DNA of 5,734 nucleotides from Nostoc sp. CHAB 5715 (GTDB lineage Bacteria; Cyanobacteriota; Cyanobacteriia; Cyanobacteriales; Nostocaceae). A program made the translations under genes and the position numbers. Positions 1 through 5,659 of the stretch are shown one piece after another; positions within the stretch are counted from its first letter, which is position 1; every line of letters begins with the position of its first letter. The notes beneath the pieces were generated by a model. It saw only the letters and a program-made list of their open reading frames with translations, was not told the origin of the DNA and did not search any database. Location of the stretch: the NCBI RefSeq assembly GCF_020829685.1, contig NZ_JAIVFR010000461.1:1-5734 (forward strand), written 5' to 3'.

Positions 1-457
1 GTGGCGTGCTATCACTGCTGTGATCGTCAATTATCCATACTTCGTACTGCCCACCTGGATATTCCAGATTACAAAGATTTTTAACTAATTTAGCAATTAC
101 CGCTTCTTCATTTTTCGCAGCCACTAACACAGATACAGAGGGCAAATCTCCCTGTATTTCTTTTGGATAACGACGGGATTTAGTAAACACTACCACCAAG
201 GCATGAAATCCTAGAATGGTGGTCAGTCCTAGAATAAATATAGAAGCCCAAGAAACTAAATGTAGAGCGATCGTGCTACTCCAGACGATAGTCAAGACTA
301 GAGCCGCTTTGCGTCTACGACCTTGAAACCGGGGTGTTAGAGACACAGGATCTGTCTCTAACACTGACTCCTCATTTGCTGATAGGTCAGACAACAAGGA
401 GTTGAGCGGATCAAGCTCTTGATAAGAATCTTCTTCGGGCCAGGAATTCGCTGGCAT
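1..457 (-). CDS. mgdA: Monoglucosyldiacylglycerol synthase-like GT2 glycosyltransferase, N-terminal part (cut by window edge)
   Basis: This is a family-2 glycosyltransferase. The best match I recall is the cyanobacterial beta-monoglucosyldiacylglycerol synthase (Synechocystis Sll1377 type), which moves glucose from UDP-glucose to diacylglycerol in the first step of galactolipid synthesis for thylakoid membranes. About 152 residues are visible. There is an acidic N-terminal tail (1-42), a basic stretch RFQGRRRK (43-50) and two hydrophobic membrane segments (about 51-70 and 71-91). The GT-A domain then begins with VSVLVAAKNEEAVI (108-121) and reaches the nucleotide-binding IDDHSSDST (143-151, Asp144-Asp145). 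The family is about 470-480 residues long, so roughly two thirds lies beyond base 1. The start ATG at 457-455 fits the family N-terminus (MPANSWPEEDS). No clear Shine-Dalgarno precedes it, which is common in cyanobacteria. The GT2 assignment is certain from motifs; the exact lipid substrate rests on memory of the family N-terminus, and another membrane GT2 is possible. Confidence 0.85.
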   Translation of the reverse strand, partial: MPANSWPEEDSYQELDPLNSLLSDLSANEESVLETDPVSLTPRFQGRRRKAALVLTIVWSSTIALHLVSWASIFILGLTTILGFHALVVVFTKSRRYPKEIQGDLPSVSVLVAAKNEEAVIAKLVKNLCNLEYPGGQYEVWIIDDHSSDSTP

Positions 458-660
458 AGGTTAGGTTGCTTGATTCAAAAACCACTATTTGTCTACAGTT
501 AGTAATTTTACGGACAAATATCCCTAAGCTACTTTTCCCGATATTAATCGGAATGGGCAAACTGCAATACCCGCTATCCCTAAGCCAAAAGCCGATGGGA
601 CTACCTTTGTTGCCACCGCTACTCTGCGTAATTACCTCGCATTAACCACCTTTGCTACTC
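458..660. other. Intergenic region upstream of the glycosyltransferase; no recognisable gene
   Basis: I see no supportable gene here. The stretch must hold the promoter of the leftward glycosyltransferase gene, but I cannot pick a confident -35/-10 pair. An 11-base direct repeat, TATCCCTAAGC, occurs at 519-529 and 575-585. The short inverted sequence CCGAT..ATCGG lies between the copies at about 538-551. A plus-strand frame is open from 528 to 716 but has no start codon and no recognisable protein. Confidence 0.5.
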
Positions 661-873
661 TTAGACAGAGGCTTGATTCCTTTGATAGCCATTTAGGCAG
701 GAAGCTTGTAGAGTAGGACTTTCTTCAATGAGAACTCCGATTTGGGCAAAGTAATAACAAGGTAGCAGCAGCTCGGTGTTGGGAGAAACAGCAATAATAA
801 CATCCACAACTTTACAGTGCGGATTTTTAGTGTTATTTTGCCCAGCGTCGATAAAAGTTAATGCAGCCTCATT
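661..873 (-). pseudogene. Possible relic of a radical SAM protein (C-terminal iron-sulfur region)
   Basis: This frame of 70 codons lies between an upstream TAG (876-874) and a TAA at 663-661 and has no ATG. Its middle part, HCKVVDVIIAVSPN followed by TELLLPCYYFAQIGV, reads like real protein. It resembles, from memory, the start of the auxiliary cysteine-bearing domain at the C-terminus of certain cyanobacterial radical SAM proteins, where a cysteine near K-V is followed by SP(N/D)NxLLLPCYH. The two cysteines (in HCK and LPC) are at the expected spacing. The later CxxC residues and the whole catalytic CxxxCxxC domain are missing, and the sequence after about 735 no longer looks like the family. 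I infer a short decayed fragment. It could also be a chance open frame. There is no start codon or ribosome-binding site. Confidence 0.35.
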
Positions 874-924
874 CTAACCGAAATTTTAATATTTCTTAGC
901 AGTAACTTCATTTTTGGGCATGGG

Positions 925-1078
925 GTAGGGGGAGATGAGGGAGTAGGGGGAGATGAGGGGGTAGGGGGAGATGAGGAAGCAGGGGGAGATAAGGGAAGTA
1001 AGTTCTTCCTCATCCCCCTCATCCCCCTCATCCCCCTCATCCCCTTCATCCCCCACTCCCCACTCCCCACTCCCCACT
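925..1078. repeat. Fold-back low-complexity repeat: G-rich 18-mers facing C-rich 9-mers and 7-mers
   Basis: Three tandem arrays adjoin. Four 18-base units, GTAGGGGGAGATGAGGGA-like, start at 925, 943, 961 and 979. After a short spacer come five 9-base units, CTCATCCCC (1009-1053, the last with TTC). Three and a half 7-base units, ACTCCCC, follow (1055-1078). The G-rich and C-rich arms are near complements, so the strand can fold back on itself with a loop around 997-1008; the G-rich strand also has several runs of four or more G and could form quadruplexes. Both minus-strand open frames through this block encode only repeated GDE or Pro/Ser runs and are not genes. Such G/A-rich tandem blocks are common between genes of filamentous cyanobacteria. 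Confidence 0.85.
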
Positions 1079-1162
1079 ATGTGCTTTAGACACATCTTTT
1101 GGGAATACTAGTAACATCCATTAATATCCCTAGTTGCCAACTAACTTGAGGAATATTTAATA

Positions 1163-1537
1163 ATGTCTATTGACCAACTCCAGCCTGCCACTCAACAACA
1201 AGCCAGTGTTTATTTACCTTATGTTCAAGGCGCTAGGCGCAATTTCTTACCCTATGCCATTAGCCTTTATCAAAAAGGGGTCTTGGAGGGACACCGGAAG
1301 ATAGAAGCCAGTGAACATGTTCCCTTTGTCGCCTCCTGGAATGTTGCGACTTTACCCTCAGACTTAACCCGTTGCCGAATCCAGTTTGATGGCAACGCTG
1401 AACTGAGTTACGAACTGATGATGGCTAGTTTCGAGTTTATTAATTTTTTAATTGAAGTTATGGATAACTATAAACGTCATCGTGCGACCGATTTTTCACA
1501 ACCGTTTTATCGCAAACTACTGCGTATAGACGATTGA
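1163..1537 (+). CDS. Unrecognised small protein, 124 residues
   Basis: I do not recognise this family. The protein looks real and soluble. It has a Gln-rich N-terminus (residues 1-14), a YLPYVQGARRNFLPYAISLY segment (17-36) and a largely helical C-terminal half containing ELMMASFEFINFLIEVM (about 84-100). It ends with a basic stretch, KRHRATDFSQPFYRKLLR. No transmembrane segment, signal peptide, metal-binding cysteine pair or nucleotide-binding motif is visible. The start ATG at 1163 is supported by TTGAGGA (1146-1152) ten bases upstream. A strong hairpin terminator follows nine bases after the stop codon, so the gene is probably transcribed alone. No other candidate start lies far upstream in frame with a ribosome-binding site. 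The function is unknown; my impression that it is a conserved cyanobacterial hypothetical is unverified. Confidence 0.8.
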   Translation: MSIDQLQPATQQQASVYLPYVQGARRNFLPYAISLYQKGVLEGHRKIEASEHVPFVASWNVATLPSDLTRCRIQFDGNAELSYELMMASFEFINFLIEVMDNYKRHRATDFSQPFYRKLLRIDD

Positions 1538-1545
1538 TTAAACTC

Positions 1546-1576
1546 AGCCGGACTTTTGCAAGTTCGGCTTGTCTTT
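1546..1576 (+). terminator. Intrinsic terminator of the 124-residue gene
   Basis: The arms AGCCGGACTT (1546-1555) and AAGTTCGGCT (1560-1569) pair over ten bases with one G-T wobble around a TTGC loop. A T-rich tail, TGTCTTT, follows. The hairpin begins nine bases after the stop codon at 1537, the usual place for a rho-independent terminator. Confidence 0.8.
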
Positions 1577-1796
1577 AAAACTCAAAATCTCAGAAGCCTA
1601 ACTCCCATTCCAATGCGCTGAGATTCATTTAAAATTTTTCTCAAGCATGGTTTATTATTTCCAAGCTTCTGATGTAAGTTTCATAGGCAACAAAAAACCT
1701 TGTTAATCGCTATTTTTATTCTTGTTTGCGATCGCAGAGCGTATCGAAGATAATCGCTCCTTATATCCCAAAATCTAATTAAAATGACACAGTGGT
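1577..1796. other. Intergenic region between convergent genes
   Basis: No gene is visible. An 8-base inverted repeat, AATCTCAG (1586-1593) and CTGAGATT (1618-1625), could form a loose stem. A second hairpin, GAGCGTATC (1737-1745) with GATA-AT-CGCTC (1749-1759) around a GAA loop, lies 38 to 60 bases past the end of the leftward toxin gene. It has no T-run on the minus strand, so I do not call it a terminator. An exact HIP1 octamer sits at 1728-1735. Confidence 0.5.
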
Positions 1797-2172
1797 CTAA
1801 GAGCTTTTATCAATATAAGCACTCAAAAATATCAGTTGGTTTACTATCTCTTCAGCCGAACGAATAGCAACCAACTTGAGCAACCCTTGTAACTGTTGCC
1901 CTACGGAATAGCGTTGCTGCTGCAACAAGATAATGCCAGCATGATTTCTTTGTGTGGCTAAAAACTCGTTATGCAAGCAGCAGAAGTCTCTTCGGTTGTA
2001 GCTATAGATGGCACGCCCTTGCTCTGTTGCCCAAATTAGCTGCTCATCATCAGAATAGCTCTGCCTGCTCACATCGGCCACTGTCACAACATCCAAGGGG
2101 TGCATTACAGAAAGCTTTGATTAGGGACTTCTCAACGCTGTCCTCATCTAAATACAAACGAATTTGGCTCAC
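1797..2172 (-). pseudogene. DUF5615 PIN-like toxin of a toxin-antitoxin pair, frameshifted
   Basis: This is the toxin half of a DUF433/DUF5615 pair; DUF5615 proteins have a PIN-like (Mut7-C-like) fold and are predicted RNases. Translation from GTG at 2172-2170 gives a typical N-terminus, VSQIRLYLDEDSVEKSLIKA, with the first acidic active-site cluster (DED, residues 9-11). After residue 24 this frame goes wrong and stops at 2052-2050. The rest of the family sequence continues in the next frame from about 2100: PLDVVTVADV, SDDEQLIWATEQGR, YSYNRRDFCCLH and the RNHAGIILLQQQRYSVGQQL block, ending at the stop 1799-1797. Removing one base from the CCCC run (plus strand 2097-2100) restores a single frame of 124 residues, the usual length. 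The GTG start overlaps the antitoxin stop by four bases (GTGA). An internal ATG at 2105 could start a 102-residue product, but it would lack the first acidic cluster. A sequencing error in the run is the alternative to true inactivation. Confidence 0.85.
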
Positions 2173-2459
2173 TGTCTCTTTGCCGTGTATTCAGCTTCCA
2201 AACGGTCGTATTCTTCAATTTCTGCGGCAATCTCCGTGTCAATTACTTCCTGGTTAGCATAGTAATAAGCTAGGGCTGCATAAACTTGTGCCAACATTAG
2301 CTGTGGTCTTTCGACAACTATCTCTTCCGGTTTCATGCCTGCGTTGAAATTGATCGCAATGTTGTGTACCGTGATCCGGTGTCCCGCAATTCGAGGGCGA
2401 CCACCACAGGTTCCCGGTGTGCTGACAATTAGCGTGCCAATGTCGGTAATGGTTTGCAT
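2169..2459 (-). CDS. DUF433 antitoxin
   Basis: This 96-residue protein belongs to the DUF433 family, small proteins with a helix-turn-helix-like fold that sit beside DUF5615 PIN-like toxins and are predicted to neutralise them and repress their own operon. The hallmark CGGRPRIAGHRITVHNI (residues 18-34), the GMKPEEIVVERPQL helix-turn region (41-54) and LAQVYAALAYYYANQEVIDTEI (56-77) are all present, and the length is normal for the family. The C-terminal tail is acidic and helical (EIEEYDRLEAEYTAKRQ), a likely toxin-binding segment by inference. The start ATG at 2459-2457 is chosen because it gives the usual family N-terminus; only a weak AAGAAG precedes it. The stop TGA overlaps the toxin's GTG, so the two are translationally coupled. 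The antitoxin reads as intact although its toxin is frameshifted. Confidence 0.9.
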   Translation of the reverse strand: MQTITDIGTLIVSTPGTCGGRPRIAGHRITVHNIAINFNAGMKPEEIVVERPQLMLAQVYAALAYYYANQEVIDTEIAAEIEEYDRLEAEYTAKRQ

Positions 2460-2494
2460 GGCTTCTTTAGTGAACTGAGCAATTTAAAACTTCT

Positions 2495-2619
2495 TCCAAT
2501 CTAGAAATATAAATGTCCAGTTATTTATTTAACTACCCACAGCAAAATAAAACATTTATCCCTAATAATTAGGAGTTTAGCACTAATCCAAGAATACCAA
2601 ACATCTTACCTAGATTGGA
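2495..2619. promoter_or_regulatory. Inverted repeat with central palindrome between divergent genes
   Basis: A perfect 10-base inverted repeat, TCCAATCTAG (2495-2504) and CTAGATTGGA (2610-2619), brackets about 105 bases. Near its centre lies the 13-base palindrome CCTAATAATTAGG (2561-2573). The block sits between the leftward antitoxin gene (start 2459) and the rightward GTPase gene (start 2694). It could be an operator for the autoregulated toxin-antitoxin operon or a small mobile-element footprint. The repeats are seen in the sequence; either role is inference. Confidence 0.35.
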
Positions 2620-2639
2620 GACGATAGACTTTTTATAAG
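2611..2639 (+). promoter_or_regulatory. Tentative promoter of the GTPase gene
   Basis: TATAAG (2634-2639) is a reasonable -10 box, with TAGATT (2611-2616) 17 bases upstream as a poor -35 box. It lies 55 bases before the GTPase start and overlaps the right arm of the inverted repeat. It is weakly supported; many cyanobacterial promoters lack a clear -35. Confidence 0.25.
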
Positions 2640-2693
2640 AGTAATTTTTGCAAAAACTCGAATTTCCCAACATTTCAAAGCAGGTATGGGGCA

Positions 2694-4613
2694 ATGGTGC
2701 GATTAAAACTGTGGCAGTGGGTCGTCTTAGCAATCCCGATCGCTTTCATCATCATTTTCTTACTGGTATCCGCCGGTTCGCAAATTCATGCGTGGGGCAT
2801 TAATTGGATTTGGGGTGTATTCACCCTTTTATTCGTTGGTTGGCGTTGGCTATTGGTCAAATGGACTCAACCTGCTGTTAATCAAGTGGAAGCTGTATTA
2901 GCCCAAGTCCAAGAAGAACTGGAATCGACAGCAGAGGATACAGTAGGGCTACCAGTCGGAAGTGACACCACAAAGCTTGCAGAAGCCGCCCTTCAAGAGA
3001 TTCTGCAAGCAGCACAAAGCGATCGCCCGATTTGGGAAGACTGGCAAACTTTTTGGACGCGATGCCAGAATTTGGTTGTAGCGATCGCTCATATCTACAA
3101 TCCTCAAATTCAATATCCGCTACTAAACATTTACGTCCCCCAAGCTTACGGGTTGATTCGGGGAACGGTGGATGATATGGATCGGTGGATGCAAAAGTTA
3201 TCCCCTGTCCTGAATCAGGTGACGGTTGGGCAAGCATACCAAGGATACGAAGTCTACCGGAAGTTAGAGCCATCGGCTCGGAAATTCTGGAAAGCTTGGA
3301 ACTGGGCACAGTGGGTCTTAAATCCAGTGGCGGCGGTGGCAAAACAAGCCAGCAAGGGTTCTAGTAACCAAGCAACTCAGCAATTATTAGGGAATTTGAG
3401 CCAGTTATTTCGAGAAGCTGCCCTGAGAAACTTATGTCAGCAGGCGATCGCTCTTTACGGACGTGGCACATTACCAGTTTCAGCAACCGTAGTTTCCACA
3501 CCAACTTTACCCAAGGTAAAAACCCAAACCCTTCGAGAAATCCTGACTCAAGCTCAACCCGCCGAAGCAGTTGAGCAAAAACCCGTGAATATTCTGCTGG
3601 TGGGGCGCACGGGATCGGGAAAAAGTAGCCTGATTAACACCCTATTTCAGGCGGATCTCGCAGCCGTTGATGTTTTACCCAGTACCGATCGCATTCAAAA
3701 TTATCAATGGCAGACTCAAAGTGGGGAAACCCTAACACTTTGGGATACACCTGGTTACGAACAAGTCAACCGTGCCGATCTGCGAAACCTAGTGCTTGAT
3801 TATGCCATCAACGCAGATTTGCTGTTATTAGTCACCCCTGCCCTCGATCCTGCCCTGCAAATGGATGTGGACTTTCTGCAAGATATCAAAGCAGAAGTTG
3901 CAGATTTACCTGCGATTGCGATCGTCACTCAAGTAGATCGTCTGCGTCCGATCCGCGAATGGCAACCGCCTTATGATTGGGAATGGGGCGATCGCTCAAA
4001 AGAAATTGCCATTCGAGAAGCCACCGAGTATCGTGCCAAACTGCTGGGAAACTTTTGTAATCTAATTGTGCCTGTGGTTACAAGTGACAGCAAAACAAAT
4101 CGAGTTGCTTGGGGAGTAGAGGCGCTATCGTTGGGATTAGTGGATGCGATCACACCAACTAAGCAACTCCGTCTCGCTCGCTTTTTACGTAACCTCGAAG
4201 CCCGCACCATCGCCGCAGCCAAAATCATCGACCATTACACCTTCCAAATGGCGACAACACAGGGACTAACGGCATTGCTCAAAAGTCCCGTCCTCCAGTT
4301 TGTTTCTACCCTATCAACTGGATCTCCAACCCTAGCATATATGCTGGCACAGCAAATTCCTGTGGAACAGTTGCCGATTGTGATTGGCAAACTCCAAATG
4401 GGATATGAGCTTTTCTCGCTCTTGAATACAGATAACCTTAACCCGCTCAACTTTGAATTGCTATCCCTCTGGCCGCTATTGCTGGAAAATTCCGCTTCAC
4501 CCGATCGCAACGCTTGGGCATTTGGTCACGCCCTAGTGGAATACTGGACTGAAAATTTAATGGTAGAACAACTCCGGGAGCGATTTGAGTATTATTTGGC
4601 AATCGCCAAATAA
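2694..4613 (+). CDS. Membrane-anchored Era/dynamin-like GTPase
   Basis: This complete 639-residue protein is a GTP-binding protein of the Era/YeeP-like group in the TRAFAC class. Two hydrophobic segments at the N-terminus (about 9-27 and 35-56) should anchor it in the plasma or thylakoid membrane. A predicted helical region follows (60-260) with an EAVLAQVQEELEST coiled-coil-like stretch. The G domain spans about 297-485. Its G1 P-loop is GRTGSGKSS (304-312, Lys310, Ser311). The G2 threonine is Thr331 in PSTDR, G3 is DTPG (351-354) and G4 is TQVD (412-415), a variant of NKxD. G5 is probably VTSDS (462-466). The C-terminal 150 residues are helical and do not show a recognisable DUF697 domain. 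The start ATG gives a proper N-terminal anchor; no strong Shine-Dalgarno is visible. Dynamin-like roles in membrane remodelling are a family-level guess; the specific job is unknown. It is transcribed alone, with no neighbour on the same strand within operon distance. Confidence 0.88.
   Translation: MVRLKLWQWVVLAIPIAFIIIFLLVSAGSQIHAWGINWIWGVFTLLFVGWRWLLVKWTQPAVNQVEAVLAQVQEELESTAEDTVGLPVGSDTTKLAEAALQEILQAAQSDRPIWEDWQTFWTRCQNLVVAIAHIYNPQIQYPLLNIYVPQAYGLIRGTVDDMDRWMQKLSPVLNQVTVGQAYQGYEVYRKLEPSARKFWKAWNWAQWVLNPVAAVAKQASKGSSNQATQQLLGNLSQLFREAALRNLCQQAIALYGRGTLPVSATVVSTPTLPKVKTQTLREILTQAQPAEAVEQKPVNILLVGRTGSGKSSLINTLFQADLAAVDVLPSTDRIQNYQWQTQSGETLTLWDTPGYEQVNRADLRNLVLDYAINADLLLLVTPALDPALQMDVDFLQDIKAEVADLPAIAIVTQVDRLRPIREWQPPYDWEWGDRSKEIAIREATEYRAKLLGNFCNLIVPVVTSDSKTNRVAWGVEALSLGLVDAITPTKQLRLARFLRNLEARTIAAAKIIDHYTFQMATTQGLTALLKSPVLQFVSTLSTGSPTLAYMLAQQIPVEQLPIVIGKLQMGYELFSLLNTDNLNPLNFELLSLWPLLLENSASPDRNAWAFGHALVEYWTENLMVEQLRERFEYYLAIAK
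4594..4611 (+). terminator. Hairpin overlapping the GTPase stop codon
   Basis: ATTTGGC (4594-4600) and GCCAAAT (4605-4611) pair perfectly around an AATC loop. The right arm ends on the first base of the TAA stop codon. The sequence after it (AAATTGTCT) has no proper T-run, so termination is uncertain; it may only stabilise the mRNA end. Confidence 0.3.
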
Positions 4614-4674
4614 ATTGTCTGCATTGAAGAATTACCTGTTGGCTGATATCAAGTTCGGCAAATTACTTACGATA

Positions 4675-4752
4675 TGTCATTGCGAATGTAACGAAGTGGA
4701 ATGAAGCAATTCACTTGCGCTTTGGGATTGCCGCGCTTCGCTCGCAATGACA
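4675..4752. repeat. 78-base palindromic intergenic repeat (TGTCATTGCGA ends)
   Basis: Perfect 11-base terminal inverted repeats, TGTCATTGCGA (4675-4685) and TCGCAATGACA (4742-4752), enclose a core with further partial complementarity, including GAAGCAAT and GGATTGCCGCGCTTCG. The TGTCATTGCGA...GAAGCAAT...GATTGC...CGCTTCG...CGCAATGACA pattern is a dispersed non-coding repeat that I recall from many bacterial genomes. It encodes nothing. It lies 61 bases after the GTPase gene. It may act as an mRNA-end hairpin or be a non-autonomous element. Confidence 0.75.
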
Positions 4753-4790
4753 TAAATATTAAGTCGGACATGATATGACTCGCCCGCCTA

Positions 4791-4859
4791 GAACTAAAGT
4801 TCAAGGCTAATAGCTAAAGTCTACTCAAGTAGACTAAAGATTAGACTTCTTGCAGAAGT
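4791..4859. repeat. Row of four short hairpins
   Basis: Four perfect small inverted repeats follow each other in 69 bases: GAACT-AA-AGTTC (4791-4802), GCT-AAT-AGC (4806-4814), GTCTACT-CA-AGTAGAC (4819-4834) and ACTTCT-TGC-AGAAGT (4845-4859). The order and the repeated AGTCTA/TAGACT wording resemble an interspersed intergenic repeat of filamentous cyanobacteria. It ends one base before the kinase relic begins, so it may mark the breakpoint. No coding potential is visible. Confidence 0.6.
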
Positions 4860-4861
4860 AG

Positions 4862-5349
4862 GGATGCATGGTAAGGGCCATACGGATTTCTGATCCACTG
4901 GGTGCGATCGGAGCTTACTGGAGTACACCACATCGAGCCACGTCCGAAGAGATAGAACTGCTTGAGATTTTTGACCGACACTACAGCAGTTGCGATCGCC
5001 AACGTTCAACTTTACCAGAAACTGACGAATCAAAACGCCCTTAAAGACAAATTTATTGCCATGCTAGCTCACGAGTTAAGGAATCCCGTTGCCCCCATCT
5101 CGAACGGAGTTCAGCTACTCAAGTTGAAGTTAGGCGAGACTGGTGCAGTCGGACAAACAGTTTTAATGATGCATAAAGTTTTCCAAGCCAGATGGGATGA
5201 TCTGGGTGGATCTCTCATTTATTCCGGGTGAAAATGGCTCAGGCAGTGTAGCGGTCTTATCTGTAAGAGACTCAGGCATAGGGATAGACCCGACAATTTT
5301 ACCAGAACTATTCGAGCCATTTACCCAAGTCATAACAATCCATGACTGA
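4862..5349 (+). pseudogene. Relic of a GAF-domain sensor histidine kinase in three frames
   Basis: Three fragments of a membrane-free sensor kinase lie in order but in different frames. From 4862 one frame gives the end of a GAF domain: DPLGAIGAYWSTPHRATSEE then IELLEIF (to about 4972). The frame then shifts by one extra base near 4970-4975 and continues as LTDTTAVAIANVQLYQKL, followed by the HisKA H-box FIAMLAHELRNPVAPI with the phosphoacceptor His at 5070-5072. After TVLMMH (to 5174) about 100 residues of the dimerisation and ATPase region are missing. The third frame resumes at about 5176 with KFSKPDGMIWVDLSF, then SVRDSGIGIDPTILPELFEP, the ATPase G1 and F boxes. It stops at 5347-5349 without the G2 box. 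The 5' end, the inner part and the 3' end are all lost. A TAG (4859-4861) closes the frame on the left. The gene cannot make a working kinase. Confidence 0.88.
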
Positions 5350-5659
5350 TAAAACTCAATACTTGTTGAAATTAGTAAAACGCAATGTCAAAGCGTATAT
5401 CACCAACCCGAAAACGAAAGCTGTAATGGTTACAGGCTCAGTCGCAGAAGGGCTGTGCGATGAATATTCAGATTGCGATGTGATGCTTTATTATGATGAA
5501 TTGCCTTCTGAAGAAGAGTTGCACCTTGCGCGTCAGCAAAATCAGGGTTCAGAGTTGATCGGGATTTTGGGCGATCGCCAAGAGGGTGCGATTGGTGAGA
5601 GTTTCCTTTTCAGAAGGCAGAAGGCAGGAGGCAGAAGGCAGAAGGCAACCCACCCTTAA
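5342..5659 (+). CDS. Nucleotidyltransferase-domain protein, C-terminus truncated and replaced by repeat DNA
   Basis: The first 90 of 105 residues form the start of a nucleotidyltransferase fold of the pol-beta superfamily. The signature GS-x10-D-x-D is present as Gly32-Ser33 and Asp44, Asp46 (TGSVAEGLCDEYSDCD), so two of the usual three metal-binding acidic residues are kept. Family members like this one are roughly 250-290 residues, with a third acidic residue and a helical substrate-binding half further on. Here the protein sequence stops making sense after Phe90 (5611). The last 15 residues (RRQKAGGRRQKATHP) are read from CAGAAGG heptads and a CRISPR-like repeat. The stop codon TAA (5657-5659) overlaps that repeat's hairpin loop. 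I infer a broken, probably inactive gene. The ATG at 5342 has no Shine-Dalgarno and lies inside the end of the kinase relic. The N-terminus looks natural. Confidence 0.75.
   Translation: MTDKTQYLLKLVKRNVKAYITNPKTKAVMVTGSVAEGLCDEYSDCDVMLYYDELPSEEELHLARQQNQGSELIGILGDRQEGAIGESFLFRRQKAGGRRQKATHP
5611..5647. repeat. CAGAAGG heptad tandem repeat
   Basis: Five tandem 7-base units, CAGAAGG at 5611, 5618, 5632 and 5639 and CAGGAGG at 5625, plus two extra bases. Short tandem heptads of this wording are a known class of cyanobacterial intergenic repeat (STRR). This copy lies exactly where the nucleotidyltransferase sequence is lost, and it abuts the CRISPR-like repeat. Confidence 0.9.

Noticed and set aside
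528..716. Plus-strand frame open for 62 codons, containing DINRNGQTAIPAIPKPKADG
   Set aside because: It has no start codon or ribosome-binding site, no family I recognise, and overlaps the better minus-strand remnant; probably chance.
925..1078. CRISPR array
   Set aside because: The units are contiguous tandem repeats without unique spacers.
858..1095. Two overlapping minus-strand open frames of about 70 residues
   Set aside because: They are translations of the tandem repeats (GDEGDE and Ser/Pro runs) with no natural protein character.
1797..2105. A complete 102-residue toxin starting at ATG 2105
   Set aside because: The family N-terminus with its acidic DED cluster lies upstream in another frame from GTG 2172, and no ribosome-binding site precedes the ATG; this start is a by-product of the frameshift.
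1952..2257. Plus-strand open frame of 101 codons
   Set aside because: It lies antisense to the toxin-antitoxin pair and has no protein-like motifs.
2878..3342. Minus-strand open frame of 154 codons, with similar ones at 3971-4228 and 4235-4510
   Set aside because: All are antisense shadows of the GTPase gene.
4821..5033. Minus-strand open frame of 70 codons
   Set aside because: It is antisense to the kinase relic and the hairpin repeat.
4962..5231. A complete 89-residue kinase-like protein starting at TTG 4962
   Set aside because: The GAF end upstream and the ATPase part downstream are in other frames, so this is one piece of a broken gene rather than a stand-alone protein.
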